A DNA stretch of 64,000 nucleotides, from contig NZ_NEGZ01000008.1 in the NCBI RefSeq assembly GCF_002127585.1, forward strand, positions 70,841 to 134,840, in the 5' to 3' direction. A model generated the notes under the pieces. The model was given only the letters and a program-made list of their open reading frames with translations, searched no databases and had not been told where the DNA came from. This document shows positions 8,548-17,795 of the stretch, piece by piece. This DNA is from Janthinobacterium sp. GW458P. Lineage in GTDB: Bacteria > Pseudomonadota > Gammaproteobacteria > Burkholderiales > Burkholderiaceae_D. Within the stretch, counting starts at the first letter, position 1, and every line of letters starts with the position of its first letter. Both the position numbers and the translations under genes were made by a program.

Positions 8548-9384
8548 ATGGATAGACTGGAAGTATTCAAGATTATCGCGCTGCAAGCGAGCAAGGGCGA
8601 GCTGACCTTCCCCGCCAACGTCAAGGCCACCTTGAAGTTGCAGGAAGCGCTCGATGACCCCGAATGCCATATCGAGGCGGCCGCCCGCATGGTCATGGCC
8701 GAGCCCCTGCTGTCGGCGCGGGTCGTGGCCTTGGCCAATTCGGCCGCCTACAACCGTTCCGGCAATGAAATCGCCAATGTGCGCGCAGCCGTCTCGCGCC
8801 TGGGCTTTGCCACCTTGAAATCGATGGTGGCGTCCGTCATCGTGCGCCAGCTGGGCAGCCAGATCACGGACCCGCAATTGCGCGCCAAGGCGGCCAGGCT
8901 GTGGGAACACACGGCCCACGTGGCCGCGCTGAGCCAGGTCATCGCCAGAAAAGTCACGCACGTGGACGTGGAAACGGCCATGTTCGCCGCCATCGTGCAT
9001 GAAGTGGGCGGCTTTTATCTGCTGTCGCGCGCCGAGGAATATCCGGGCTTGCTCGACGACAACACCGAAGACTGGATCGAATACGGCGAAAAACTGATCG
9101 GCCGCGGCGTGTTGCGCCAGCTGCAAGTGCCCGACATGGTCTTGCAGGCCGTGGAAGGCATGTGGCACGGCGGCAGCCCGTTCCCGCCCCGCACCCTGGG
9201 CGCGACCCTGGTGCTGGCCAATGATCTGTCGCCCGTCGGCTCGCCCCTGCACCCGCCGGAAAGCGCCGCGCGGCGCCTGGCTGCGGCGAAGATCGATTTT
9301 GGGATTGGCGGCAGCACCCTGCACACTATCCTCGAGGAATCGGCCGAAGAGATCGAATCCTTGGCGGCCGCCCTGCTGGTGTAA
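8548..9384 (+). CDS. HDOD domain protein
   Basis: 278 aa made mostly of one HDOD domain (about residues 15-215), an HD-like helical fold without the phosphohydrolase residues that is common in bacterial signalling. Recognisable blocks are EPLLSARVVALANSAAYN and IVHEVGGFYLLSRAE, the latter replacing the metal HD pair. No GGDEF, EAL or kinase domain is attached, so the output is unknown. The start ATG at 8548 has CGGAG a few bases upstream; a longer frame exists but would begin with TTG inside the BMP gene. Monocistronic, ending in an intrinsic terminator at 9401-9428. Confidence 0.88.
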   Translation: MDRLEVFKIIALQASKGELTFPANVKATLKLQEALDDPECHIEAAARMVMAEPLLSARVVALANSAAYNRSGNEIANVRAAVSRLGFATLKSMVASVIVRQLGSQITDPQLRAKAARLWEHTAHVAALSQVIARKVTHVDVETAMFAAIVHEVGGFYLLSRAEEYPGLLDDNTEDWIEYGEKLIGRGVLRQLQVPDMVLQAVEGMWHGGSPFPPRTLGATLVLANDLSPVGSPLHPPESAARRLAAAKIDFGIGGSTLHTILEESAEEIESLAAALLV

Positions 9385-9400
9385 TTTACCCCTCGATGAC

Positions 9401-9428
9401 ATCCCCGCCCTTGCCGCGGGGATTTTTT
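9401..9428 (+). terminator. Intrinsic terminator of the HDOD gene
   Basis: 8-bp stem ATCCCCGC / GCGGGGAT with a 7-nt loop, followed by T6, located 17 bp after the stop codon. Confidence 0.88.
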
Positions 9429-9519
9429 CGTCCGCATTTTGCTGAGTCTTCGCCATGGCATACAATCGCCGGCTCGGCCATCCGCCGGACTGAATGTCTC
9501 CTCTTACCCAAAGGATTTT

Positions 9520-11148
9520 ATGCAGAAGCTGTTTTTTTCCCTGGCCGTCACGGCACTCGCTTCCGGCCTGGCGCTGGCCTTTCCCGCTTATGCTGCGCAT
9601 GACTTGCCCGTGGTGCAGGAAGCGCCGCTGCGCGCCCACCTGGCCTTCCTGTCCAACGATTTATTGGAAGGCCGCGGCACGGGCCAGCGCGGCGCCGACC
9701 TGACGGTGGCTTACCTGGAAACCCAGGCGCAGATGGCCGGATTGCAACCCGTGCGTGGCAACAGCTACCGCCAGAGCGTGCAGATCGCCGGCGTGAAATC
9801 CTTGCCACAAGACAGCAGCCTGCAGGCGGTGGCAGGCGGCAAGCCCGTGCCGCTGGCCTTCGGCCCCGACTGGGTGTGGGCCACGGGCGATTCCGTTGCC
9901 GCCCACGCGTTCGATGCGCCGCTGGTGTTCGTCGGCTACGGCATCACGGCGCCGGAAGAGGGCTGGAACGATTTCAAGGGCGCCGATGTCAAAAACAAGA
10001 TCGTCGTCATGATGGTCAACGACCCGCAGCCGACCGCGCTCGATCCGAACCGCTTCGGCGGCAAGGCGCTCACCTATTACGGCCGCTGGACGTATAAATT
10101 CGAGGAAGCCAAACGCCAGGGCGCGGCCGGTGTGTTGCTGATCCACACGAAACCATCGGCCTCGTATGACTGGAGCGTCGTGCAGAACAGCTGGAGCGGC
10201 GGCGAACGTTTTCAACTGGCAGACCGCACGGCCGGCACGCCCCTGCAGGGCTGGATCGCGGAAGACGCGGCGCGCCGCCTGTTTGCGGCCGGCGGACAGG
10301 ACCTGGACGCCTTGCGCGCCAAGGCGGAAAGCAAGGATTTCCAGGCCGTCGCCTTGAACGCCAAGCTGTCGGGCGAGATGAAGTCCATCGTGCGCAAGGT
10401 GGAGCAGTTCAATATCGCCGGCATGGTGCCGGGTACCGACCCGACATTGAAAGATGAAGCCGTCATCTACAGCGGCCACTGGGACCACCTGGGCAAGCAG
10501 GGTAATTCGGGCGATACCATCTACAACGGCGCCGTCGACAATGCCTCGGGCACGGCCGGCCTGCTGGCCATGGCGCAGGAAGCCGTGAAAAAGCCGGCGA
10601 AGCGCACGCAGATCTTCCTGTGGGTGGCGGCCGAAGAGCAGGGGCTATTGGGCAGCGCCGCCTACGCGGCGGACCCGCTGTGGCCGCTGGACAAGACGGC
10701 CGCCGCCCTGAACCTCGACAGCCTCAATTTCGTGGGCGCCACGCATGACATCGGCGCGCAGGGCAGCGAGCGCACGGAGCTGGGCGCCATGGCGGCGGCG
10801 ACGGCCAAAGCCATGGGCATGCATATCGCGCCAGCCCGCCCCGACTTGGCCGGCGGCTATTTCCGCAGCGACCATTTCAGTTTTGCCAAGGCGGGCGTGC
10901 CCGCGTTTTCCATCAATGGCGGACGCGACTACATCAAGGACGTGGCCGCGTCGAAAGCCAAGGCGGCCGCCTACGGTCCCCGCTACCATCAGGTGAGCGA
11001 CGAGTACGACGCCAGCTGGGATTTGTCCGGCATGACGCAGCAGGCGCAGTTCACCCTGAACCTGGGGCAAGCGGTGGCCAACGCGGCGAAAATGCCGGCC
11101 TGGAAGGCGGGCGATGCATTCGGCAAGGCGCGCGGGCAGGCGAAGTAA
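9520..11148 (+). CDS. Secreted M28 family zinc peptidase with PA domain
   Basis: 542 aa with a Sec signal peptide (about 1-26, ending AYAA). A protease-associated insert lies in the middle (about 130-280), followed by the M28 aminopeptidase fold. The zinc ligands are visible in order: SGHWDHLG (His, with Asp), NGAVDNASG (bridging Asp), AAEEQGLLGS (catalytic Glu-Glu), a later Asp in LNLDSLNF and the last His in RSDHFSF. The protein probably removes N-terminal residues from peptides in the periplasm or outside. ATG 9520 has AAGGA eight bases upstream; in-frame codons further up precede the signal peptide and are not used. Stand-alone gene closed by a terminator at 11155. Confidence 0.92.
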   Translation: MQKLFFSLAVTALASGLALAFPAYAAHDLPVVQEAPLRAHLAFLSNDLLEGRGTGQRGADLTVAYLETQAQMAGLQPVRGNSYRQSVQIAGVKSLPQDSSLQAVAGGKPVPLAFGPDWVWATGDSVAAHAFDAPLVFVGYGITAPEEGWNDFKGADVKNKIVVMMVNDPQPTALDPNRFGGKALTYYGRWTYKFEEAKRQGAAGVLLIHTKPSASYDWSVVQNSWSGGERFQLADRTAGTPLQGWIAEDAARRLFAAGGQDLDALRAKAESKDFQAVALNAKLSGEMKSIVRKVEQFNIAGMVPGTDPTLKDEAVIYSGHWDHLGKQGNSGDTIYNGAVDNASGTAGLLAMAQEAVKKPAKRTQIFLWVAAEEQGLLGSAAYAADPLWPLDKTAAALNLDSLNFVGATHDIGAQGSERTELGAMAAATAKAMGMHIAPARPDLAGGYFRSDHFSFAKAGVPAFSINGGRDYIKDVAASKAKAAAYGPRYHQVSDEYDASWDLSGMTQQAQFTLNLGQAVANAAKMPAWKAGDAFGKARGQAK

Positions 11149-11154
11149 GGACGT

Positions 11155-11181
11155 AAAAAACCGCTCTGTCGAGCGGTTTTT
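11155..11181. terminator. Bidirectional terminator between convergent genes
   Basis: Stem CCGCTC / GAGCGG with a TGTC loop flanked by A6 and T5, so it can terminate both the M28 peptidase gene and the convergent MFS gene. Confidence 0.9.
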
Positions 11182-11191
11182 CTTGCGCTGG

Positions 11192-12412
11192 TCAGGTTGA
11201 GCTTGCCCGTTCCAGCCGGCGCTGCGCGTGGCGGTACTTGCTCCACACCAGCAGCATCAGTAGCGGCATGGCGCCGCCGACCATGCACAGGGCGGGCCAG
11301 CCGCCGGCGGCAAAGCTGGCGCTGGCCAGGGCCGAGCCGGCCGACGCGCCGATGAAGCCGCCCGCGATGAAGACAGTGGTGACCCGCGCCCGCGCATGCG
11401 GCGCCAGTTTATAGATGATGGACTGGTGCGTCACTTGCAAGCCCATCACGCCCATGTCCAGCAGGACGATGCCGATCAACAGCAGCACCAGCGAATGGGC
11501 GCCGAAGCCGATCAGGGCCCAGCCCGCGATCGAGGCGACGGCCAGCAGCCACGTGGCCTGGCGCGCGTAGCCTCGGTCGGCCATGCGGCCCGCCGTGTTG
11601 GCGGCAAAGGCGCCGGTGGCGCCGGCCAGGCCGAACAGGCCGATCTGCATTTCCGAATAGTGATAGGGCGCGCCGCTGAGCAAGAAGGTCAGGCCCGTCC
11701 AGAACACGCTGAAAGTGCCCAGGCCCAGGCCCGAGAACAGGGCGCGCTGGCGCAGCAGCGGTTCCTGGCGGATGATGTCGGCCAGCGAGGCCATCAGCTT
11801 GCCGTACTGCAGCTTGCCACGCGGCGTCTCGTTGGGCAGGATGCGGCGCAGCATGACGAGCAGGGCGGCCACGACGATGGCGGCCAGCACGTAGACGGTG
11901 CGCCAGCCGCCGCTGATCTGCGACACCGTGCCGGACACGGTACGCGCCAGCAAGATGCCCAATAATAAACCCGTCATGACGGTGCCTACCATGCGGCCCC
12001 GGCTGTGGTCGGGCGCATACGAAGCCACCATGGCCGTGACGACCATCAATGCGCTGGCCGTGATCCCCATCAATACGCTGGCGATGGCAAAGACGATAAT
12101 ATTCTGACTGGTAGCGGCCAGCAGCAGGGCGCCGATCTTGGCGATCAGCATCCACGTCAGCAACTGGCGGCGGTTCAGCACATCGCTGAGGGGCACCAGG
12201 AAGACGATGCCCAGCACGTAGCCGATCTGCGTGGCCGTGACCAGGTAGCCCGCCTGCGGCACGCTGACGCCAAACGAGGCGGCCAGCATGGACGTGAGCG
12301 GCTGCACGTAGTACAGGCTGGCGACGAGTACGCCGGCGGACAGGGCGAACAACAGGATGCGGGTGGAACTGAGCAGGGTGCCGGCGTCGACGGAAGATGG
12401 TGCGGATTTCAT
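11192..12412 (-). CDS. MFS transporter (YnfM/AraJ-like)
   Basis: 406 aa with about twelve membrane helices, typical of 12-TM major facilitator antiporters. The cytoplasmic loop after helix 2 carries VPLSDVLNRRQLL (motif-A like G/PxxxDxxxRR). The best matches in memory are DHA1-type efflux permeases of the sugar/drug group; no substrate can be assigned. The frame is open further upstream, but the first 81 codons there are low-quality and lie past the terminator of the next gene, so ATG 12412 is chosen: it starts MKSAPSSVDAGTLLSSTRIL directly before the first helix. No linked regulator is present. Confidence 0.85.
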   Translation of the reverse strand: MKSAPSSVDAGTLLSSTRILLFALSAGVLVASLYYVQPLTSMLAASFGVSVPQAGYLVTATQIGYVLGIVFLVPLSDVLNRRQLLTWMLIAKIGALLLAATSQNIIVFAIASVLMGITASALMVVTAMVASYAPDHSRGRMVGTVMTGLLLGILLARTVSGTVSQISGGWRTVYVLAAIVVAALLVMLRRILPNETPRGKLQYGKLMASLADIIRQEPLLRQRALFSGLGLGTFSVFWTGLTFLLSGAPYHYSEMQIGLFGLAGATGAFAANTAGRMADRGYARQATWLLAVASIAGWALIGFGAHSLVLLLIGIVLLDMGVMGLQVTHQSIIYKLAPHARARVTTVFIAGGFIGASAGSALASASFAAGGWPALCMVGGAMPLLMLLVWSKYRHAQRRLERASST

Positions 12413-12535
12413 GCGGTACAGCTTTCTTGGAATAATGCTTTTGGATGAGCATGATAGCGGGGCTGCGCATTTCTTGCCGGGCAGGGCCGATTTTGCGGCG
12501 GGAAGGCGGGCAAGGCAGCAGGCAAAACAGCAGGC

Positions 12536-12570
12536 AAAAAAATCCCGGCGATCGTTGCCGACGGCCGGGA
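12536..12570 (-). terminator. Terminator of the luciferase-like gene
   Basis: On the minus strand TCCCGGC / GCCGGGA (7 bp, with a partly pairing 14-nt loop) is followed by T7. It closes the flavin oxidoreductase gene 40 bp after its stop. Confidence 0.8.
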
Positions 12571-12608
12571 AAAGGGTATTTGGGGAAATACCGGGAGAGA
12601 CAGTGAAG

Positions 12609-13607
12609 TTACTGCGCGCGCGCCAGCTCCGCATGCACCTGCGCCGTGATTTCATACGAACGCAGGCGGTGCTGGTGTTCGAAGATTTGCGAGGTGATCA
12701 TCAGTTCGTCGGCGCCCGTTTCGGCGATGAAGGCGGCCATTTTCGCCTTGACCGTGTCCGGCGCGCCGATGGCCGTGCACGACAGGACGGAGTCGAGCAT
12801 GGCGCGTTCCTGCGGGCCCAGCTGCTCCAGGTAGGCGGGCACGGGCGGCTGCAGACGCGACGGGCGGCCCGTGCGCAGGTTGACGAAGGCCTGCTGCATC
12901 GACGTGGCGCGCAGGTGCGCCTCGGCATCCGTATCGGCGGCGAACACGTTAAAGCCCAGCATCACGTAGGGTTGCGCCAATTGCTTCGACGGCTTGAAGT
13001 GCTCGCGGTAATACGCCACGGCCTGCAGCATCATTTGCGGCGCGAAGTGCGAGGCGAACGCATACGGCAAGCCCAGGTGGGCGGCCAGCTGGGCGCCGAA
13101 CAGGCTGGACCCGAGTATCCACACGGGCACTTTCGCGCCCTTGCCGGGCACGGCCAGCACGCGCTGGCGCGGCTCGTCGGACATGTAGTCGATCAATTCC
13201 AGCACGTCCTGCGGAAACTGCTCCGCGTCGGACTGCAGGTCGCGGCGCAGGGCGCGCGCCGTCGTCTGGTCGGAGCCGGGCGCGCGGCCCAGGCCCAGGT
13301 CGATGCGGCCCGGGTGCAGCGCTTCCAGTGTGCCGAACTGTTCCGCGATGACGAGCGGCGAGTGGTTCGGCAGCATCACGCCGCCCGCGCCCACGCGGAT
13401 GGTGTTCGTGCCGGCCGCCACATGGGCGATGACGACGGCCGTGGCGGCGCTGGCGATGCCGGGCATGCCGTGGTGTTCGGCCAGCCAGTAGCGGTTGTAG
13501 CCCCAGCGTTCGCCGTGCTGCGCCAGGTCCAGCGTGTTCTTGAACGACTGGCTGGCGTTGCTGCCTTCGGCGATGGGCGCGAGGTCAAGTATGGAAAATG
13601 GAATCAT
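12609..13607 (-). CDS. LLM class flavin-dependent oxidoreductase (luciferase-like)
   Basis: 332-aa single-domain bacterial-luciferase-like monooxygenase, a TIM barrel using reduced flavin and oxygen. Conserved blocks include [17 protein letters not shown], the [20 protein letters not shown] segment and [10 protein letters not shown]. It resembles E. coli YhbW; the physiological substrate is unknown. The start ATG at 13607 gives the family N-terminus [15 protein letters not shown]; the frame stays open to 14969, but that extension is the antisense of the M20 peptidase gene. The gene stands alone, with its own terminator downstream, and diverges from the peptidase. Confidence 0.9.
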   Translation of the reverse strand: MIPFSILDLAPIAEGSNASQSFKNTLDLAQHGERWGYNRYWLAEHHGMPGIASAATAVVIAHVAAGTNTIRVGAGGVMLPNHSPLVIAEQFGTLEALHPGRIDLGLGRAPGSDQTTARALRRDLQSDAEQFPQDVLELIDYMSDEPRQRVLAVPGKGAKVPVWILGSSLFGAQLAAHLGLPYAFASHFAPQMMLQAVAYYREHFKPSKQLAQPYVMLGFNVFAADTDAEAHLRATSMQQAFVNLRTGRPSRLQPPVPAYLEQLGPQERAMLDSVLSCTAIGAPDTVKAKMAAFIAETGADELMITSQIFEHQHRLRSYEITAQVHAELARAQ

Positions 13608-13811
13608 GGTAGCGATATCGGGACGTGGTGGAAAATCACAATGGACGATTTGTCTATCCCCTGACGCTGGCAGGGTCACCCATGACGGCGTGGCGGGGAA
13701 GACAGGCTGGGCACATGATAATGCGAATCGGGAATTTGCGTACTGATCGGTAAAAAACTCGTGTTGATTGGAAATCGGTGCGGGCGATGCTAGAGTGGAC
13801 CTCCCTACTTT

Positions 13812-15329
13812 ATGCGCCCGGCCATGTTCAAGAAACCCCTGCTGTTGTCCCTGCTTGGCCTGCTGCTGCAGCCCTCCGTTCACGCCGCGCCCGTCAGCCC
13901 GCAGGCGCAGGAGACGGCCCGCTACGCGCTGGCCACCTATCCCGAAGCGCTGATCGCCAGCCTGGCGAAAATGGTCAGTTTCAACACGGTGGCCGACCCG
14001 GCCGTGCCGTATGCCGAGAATCCCCAGCACACGGGTTTTAAACGCTACCTGGCGGCCGAGGCGCAGCGCCTCGGTTTCGACTTCCATGATCACGGCCACG
14101 TGCTGATCGTCGGCATGGGCAGGGGCAGCGAGCGGGTGGGCGTGATCACGCACGGCGACGTGCAGCCCGTCAATCCCGCCAAGTGGGCCCGCTCGCCGTT
14201 CGAGCTGGACCGCACCAGCGAACCTGGCAAACTGCTGGGACGGGGCACGGAAGACGACAAGGGCCCCATCGCCACGGCCCTGTACGCGATGAAAGCCATC
14301 CAGGACAAGCAAGTGCCGTTGAGCAAGCGCATCGAGCTGTACGTGTACATGGCCGAGGAATCGGACTGGGAACCGCTGAAACAGTTTCTCAAGACCCATA
14401 CGCCGCCGCAAGTGAACATCACCATCGATGCGGAATACCCGGTGGTGACGGCCGAGAAGGGCTATGGCTCCATCAAGCTGACCTTGCCGCCGCGCACGGC
14501 CATGCCGGCCGACGGCGGCCCCGTGCTGAAGAGCCTGACGGGCGGCTTTTTCGGCAGCCAGATCCCGGAGGACGCACAAGCCGTCATCGAACGCGCGCCG
14601 GCCGCGCTGGAAGCGGCCATCCGCGTCCGCGCGCTGCAGCAGAAGGGCATGCGCTACAGCTACGCGCGCGCCGGCGAGACCTTGACGGTGACGGCGCTGG
14701 GCGTGTCGGCCCACTCGTCGAAGCCGGAAGACGGCGTCAACGCCATCAGCATGCTGGCCGACGCCCTGGCCGTGCAGCCGTGGCGGGGCACGCAGGCGGC
14801 CGACATGCTGTCGTTCCTGAATGAACTGGTGGGTACCGGCATTTACGGCGAGCGCTTCGGCCAGATCGCCTACCGCGACAGCTTCATGGGGCCGATGACG
14901 GTGGCGCCGACCGTGCTCAGGCAGCAAGGCGGAGAACTGGAACTCAATATCAACCTGCGCCGTCCGCAAGGCAAGACGGCGGCCGTGCTGCAGCAGCAGG
15001 TGACGGCCGCCTTCGACGGCTGGAAGGCGCGGCGCCAGGTGCCGGCCGCCCTGCAGGTGCAGATCGGCGAGCCATGGCTGCAGACGGACGCGCCGCAGAT
15101 TCCCACTTTATTGTCCGTCTTCGCGCACTACACGGGCATGGCGCATCCGCAACCGGTCGCCATCGGCGGCGGCACCAATTCGCGCCTGTTCCCGAACGCC
15201 GTCAGCTTCGGCCCGGCCATGCCGCACACGGTCTACACGGGGCATTCGGAACACGAGTTCATCACGGAAAAGCAACTGCTGCTGAACTTGCAGATGTACA
15301 CGGCCGTGCTGATCGAACTGGCGAAATAG
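13812..15329 (+). CDS. Secreted M20 family dipeptidase
   Basis: 505-aa metallopeptidase of the M20 (PepV/carnosinase-like) family with an export signal (about residues 5-25, ending VHAA), hence periplasmic or secreted. The ligands are in order: HGDVQP (zinc His), [10 protein letters not shown] (bridging Asp), AEESDW (catalytic and metal Glu), IDAEYP (Asp) and GHSEHEF (last His). Expected to hydrolyse dipeptides. Two in-frame ATGs are possible, 13812 and 13824; the second gives the cleaner signal peptide (MFKKPLLLS) but neither has a strong ribosome site. Monocistronic. Confidence 0.9.
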   Translation: MRPAMFKKPLLLSLLGLLLQPSVHAAPVSPQAQETARYALATYPEALIASLAKMVSFNTVADPAVPYAENPQHTGFKRYLAAEAQRLGFDFHDHGHVLIVGMGRGSERVGVITHGDVQPVNPAKWARSPFELDRTSEPGKLLGRGTEDDKGPIATALYAMKAIQDKQVPLSKRIELYVYMAEESDWEPLKQFLKTHTPPQVNITIDAEYPVVTAEKGYGSIKLTLPPRTAMPADGGPVLKSLTGGFFGSQIPEDAQAVIERAPAALEAAIRVRALQQKGMRYSYARAGETLTVTALGVSAHSSKPEDGVNAISMLADALAVQPWRGTQAADMLSFLNELVGTGIYGERFGQIAYRDSFMGPMTVAPTVLRQQGGELELNINLRRPQGKTAAVLQQQVTAAFDGWKARRQVPAALQVQIGEPWLQTDAPQIPTLLSVFAHYTGMAHPQPVAIGGGTNSRLFPNAVSFGPAMPHTVYTGHSEHEFITEKQLLLNLQMYTAVLIELAK

Positions 15330-15440
15330 CCGCTTGAAAAAATAAAGGGAAGTCATAGACTGCAAGCCTGGGACAAGTCCGGGTGCGGAACTTTTTGTTT
15401 GCGCGCGGGTCATACGTTTCCATGTGGGAAGGGAGCAGCT

Positions 15441-15527
15441 ATGCATAGTCGACAGGACGCCCGGCTGGCGCCAGGCAGGGCAGGCGGGGCGGCGTCACGC
15501 CAGGTCCCGGGCAAGGAGCGGCCATGA
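15441..15527 (+). CDS. 28-residue ORF coupled to the M24-fold gene
   Basis: A short frame (MHSRQDARLAPGRAGG...) too small for usual gene calling. It begins with ATG 15441 after a strong ribosome site (GGGAAGGGAGCAGCT), runs 28 codons and ends in TGA that overlaps the next gene's ATG (ATGA, 15524-15527). The peptide is Arg/Gly/Ala-rich with no signal or membrane segment. The next gene also has its own AAGGAG site inside this ORF. It may be a leader peptide or translation-coupling device. Whether it is made is untested, so confidence is moderate. Confidence 0.45.
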   Translation: MHSRQDARLAPGRAGGAASRQVPGKERP

Positions 15528-16651
15528 ACTGGCCGCTGGAACTGGAAGTGGCGCACAAGCTGGCGCAGATGCGCGGCTGGCTGGAAGACCAGCGTGCCGG
15601 CGCCGTGCGCCTGCGCGGCGTGGACTGGTTTGCCTGGGCCACGGCGGGGGCGTCGAACAGCCATTGCCAGACGGCCGAGTGCGGCTGTGCGGAAGTGCTG
15701 GTCACGCGCGACGCGGCCTATATCCTGACGGACGAGGCCGAAGCCATGCGCATGCGCGAGGAAGAGGTGCGCGGGCCATGGACGTGGCAAGTGTCGCCCT
15801 GGATGCAGCCGCAGCTGTATGAATTGCGCGAGCATTTCGTGCAGCATGTGGCCGGCGGCGCGCCCATCCTGTCTGACCGGCCGGGCTTGCATGAGCGCAG
15901 CCTGCCCATCGCCCTGCGCGAAGAGCGGCTGGTGCTGCTGGAGTCGGAACAGCTGCGTTACCGGCAGGTGGGCCAACTGGCCGCCAGCGCGGCTGCGGAC
16001 GCCTTGCGCCAGGCCCGTCCTGACTGGAGCGAGCAGGAACTGGCCGCCGCCTGCGTGCGCGCGCTGTGGCTGCGGGGCTTGCAAGCCGTGCACGTGCTGG
16101 TCAGCGGAGTCGAACGCCAGCAGCGGTATCGCCGCGCACCGCCAGCCCATGTGCTGCTCGGTGCGCAAGCCGTGCTGGCCCTGTGCGCGCGGCGCTTCGG
16201 CCTGTGCGCCAGCCTCAGCCGTCAGCGGCGCTTCGGTCCGGCGCAGCATCGCGCCGATGGCGCGGCCGTGGTCATGGACGATGCCGATGCCGCCATGCTG
16301 GCGCTGGAAGCGGTCGCCCTCGACGCGTGCGAGACGGGCCATGCGCTGAGCATGGTGTACCACGCGCTTGACAGCGCCTACGCATATGCGGGCCAGCCCG
16401 ACACGGTGCGCACCAGCCGCCAGGGCGGCATCCATGGCTACCTGGCGCCCGAAGTGGCGGCCGGCGCGCACACGGAAATCATCCTCAAGCGCGGCATGGC
16501 GCTGGCCTTCCACCCCAGCTTGCCCGGCAGCACCGTGGAAGACACCTTCCTGCTCGACGGCGGCCAGTTGCACAACCTGACCCACGACCCTGCCTGGCCT
16601 TCGGCCGTGGTGCAGGGGCGCAGCCGGCCGCTGACCCTGGCACTGGCCTAG
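15524..16651 (+). CDS. M24 (creatinase/prolidase) fold protein without metal ligands
   Basis: 375 aa with the two-part layout of M24 enzymes: a small N-terminal creatinase-like domain (about 1-140) and a C-terminal pita-bread domain. The stretch where active enzymes carry two metal Asp residues reads CARRFGLCASLSR (221-233), with neither Asp. Remnants HGY (H304) and VEDTF (E339) survive. I recall a betaproteobacterial subgroup with the same CARRxGLxASL replacement, so this looks like a retained non-catalytic or altered-chemistry branch rather than a decayed gene. ATG 15524 has AAGGAGCGGCC directly upstream and overlaps the stop of a 28-codon ORF. Function unknown. Confidence 0.75.
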   Translation: MNWPLELEVAHKLAQMRGWLEDQRAGAVRLRGVDWFAWATAGASNSHCQTAECGCAEVLVTRDAAYILTDEAEAMRMREEEVRGPWTWQVSPWMQPQLYELREHFVQHVAGGAPILSDRPGLHERSLPIALREERLVLLESEQLRYRQVGQLAASAAADALRQARPDWSEQELAAACVRALWLRGLQAVHVLVSGVERQQRYRRAPPAHVLLGAQAVLALCARRFGLCASLSRQRRFGPAQHRADGAAVVMDDADAAMLALEAVALDACETGHALSMVYHALDSAYAYAGQPDTVRTSRQGGIHGYLAPEVAAGAHTEIILKRGMALAFHPSLPGSTVEDTFLLDGGQLHNLTHDPAWPSAVVQGRSRPLTLALA

Positions 16652-16684
16652 CTCCGCCTGGTGCGGGAGCGGCCTGGGCAGCCT

Positions 16685-16710
16685 GCCGCCTGGCTGGCAT
16701 CCCAGGCGGC
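16685..16710. other. Hairpin between convergent genes
   Basis: 9-bp inverted repeat GCCGCCTGG / CCAGGCGGC with an 8-nt loop in the 128-bp gap between the M24-fold gene and the convergent lipoprotein gene. No T-run, so termination is only possible. Confidence 0.45.
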
Positions 16711-16779
16711 GCCGGGTGGGCGCCGCATGCGGCAGCCCGTAGCAGCGGCGGACATCGGCCCATCGGCCCGTATCTCGTA

Positions 16780-17271
16780 TCAGTAGCGCTGCATCACGCC
16801 TTTCTGCACGCTGACCCGGTCGCCGATCTGGAAGGCGGGCTGGGTGTTTTGCATGAAGGTGCGCGTCGTGCCGTCGTCCAGGCGCAAGGTAACGCGGTAG
16901 AGCATATTGCCCGTCGCGCCAGAGGTGCTGCCGGCGGTGCCCGACGTGCCCGCCTGCATGTCGGCACTGCCTTGCTCCATGCTGCGCGGCACGGTTTCTA
17001 TCGATTGCACCGTGGCCGAGCTGATGTTCATGGTGGATTGCCCCATGTCGTTGTTCATGCCGCTAGTGCCATGGCTCATGGTGTTGCCGGTATCGGTGGC
17101 GGTGCTGGCCGTGCTGCTGGCCGGCGTGCTGCCTTGCGGCGTCGTGCCGGCCGGCGCGGCATAGGTTTCGCCGCTATTGCTGCGGGCCAGGCTGGCATTG
17201 TCCGAGGAATGGCAGGCCGCCAGCAAGGCGCATGTCATGCCGGTCAGCAGCAGGGTTGTTTTCGATCTCAT
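16780..17271 (-). CDS. Putative lipoprotein with SlyB-like C-terminus
   Basis: 163 aa. The N-terminus MRSKTTLLLTGMTCALLAAC is a lipoprotein signal with lipobox LLAAC at about residue 20. A long Ser/Thr/Gly/Met-rich low-complexity region follows (about 25-120). The C-terminal 40 residues (VTLRLDDGTTRTF...FQIGDRVSVQKG) resemble the end of SlyB/Pcp outer-membrane lipoproteins. ATG 17271 is preceded by GAGGAG seven bases upstream, favouring it over an ATG eight codons earlier. It diverges from a small gene whose promoter carries an FNR-type box. Role unknown, probably envelope. Confidence 0.7.
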   Translation of the reverse strand: MRSKTTLLLTGMTCALLAACHSSDNASLARSNSGETYAAPAGTTPQGSTPASSTASTATDTGNTMSHGTSGMNNDMGQSTMNISSATVQSIETVPRSMEQGSADMQAGTSGTAGSTSGATGNMLYRVTLRLDDGTTRTFMQNTQPAFQIGDRVSVQKGVMQRY

Positions 17272-17387
17272 CTTGGTCTCCTCATGGTCGCACACTCAGG
17301 ATCGGCACCCGCGGTGAGGCGGATAGCAGCGATTGCTGCATGTAAGAGCATGGCGGGGCGGGGATGTTCGGCGGCCATCATTGCTGA

Positions 17388-17428
17388 TTGAGCTAGATCA
17401 AGCGGCTAGTTGTCGCGCTTGGTATAAG
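17388..17428 (+). promoter_or_regulatory. FNR/ANR-type class II promoter
   Basis: TTGAGCTAGATCAA at 17388-17401 matches the FNR/ANR consensus TTGAT-N4-ATCAA with one mismatch. A -10 element TATAAG lies at 17423-17428, giving a start near 17435. The box centre is then at about -41, the classical activating position. It would drive the 95-aa gene at 17492 under low oxygen. Motif-based inference. Confidence 0.6.
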
Positions 17429-17491
17429 AGATGTTGGCAATCAACATTTCGCGCGCTCGCGCGTTTCCTCACTGTTCAATCGGGAGAAAAA

Positions 17492-17779
17492 ATGTCATCT
17501 GGCCCTACCGTAAAACTGATCGACGAGTTGGTGCTGGCCATCGCCGGCACTGCGCATGATGCCCGTGCGCGCCATGTGCTGGCGCAAGCCTTGCATGGCC
17601 TGGTGCGGCTGGCGCGCTCGGAACAGTTGCTGGACATGCAGCGCGACGCGGCACGCGCGCTGGGCGCCGGCAGCCGGCGTGAAATGCGCGCCCTGATGCG
17701 GCGCGTGGGCACGCGCGGTACGCGCGGCCAGGGGCAGCTGCCGCTGGAATTGCAGGACAGCGAAGCGGACCGCGCCTGA
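17492..17779 (+). CDS. Small protein of unknown function behind an FNR-type promoter
   Basis: 95 aa starting MSSGPTVKLIDELVLAIAGT, predicted mostly alpha-helical, rich in Ala, Arg and Leu, with a basic C-terminal part (RREMRALMRRVGTRGTRG) and an acidic tail. No signal peptide, membrane segment or cysteine. I do not recognise a family. The start ATG has GGGAG six bases upstream; an earlier in-frame start would lie upstream of the promoter. The upstream FNR/ANR-like box suggests oxygen-limited expression. Convergent with the VanZ-like gene 16 bp away. Confidence 0.7.
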   Translation: MSSGPTVKLIDELVLAIAGTAHDARARHVLAQALHGLVRLARSEQLLDMQRDAARALGAGSRREMRALMRRVGTRGTRGQGQLPLELQDSEADRA

Positions 17780-17795
17780 CGGGCCGTGCGCCCGT

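Noticed and set aside
12609..14969. Single 786-residue fusion of the luciferase-like enzyme with an upstream domain
   Set aside because: The upstream part is antisense of the M20 peptidase gene; the true enzyme starts at ATG 13607 with the family N-terminus.
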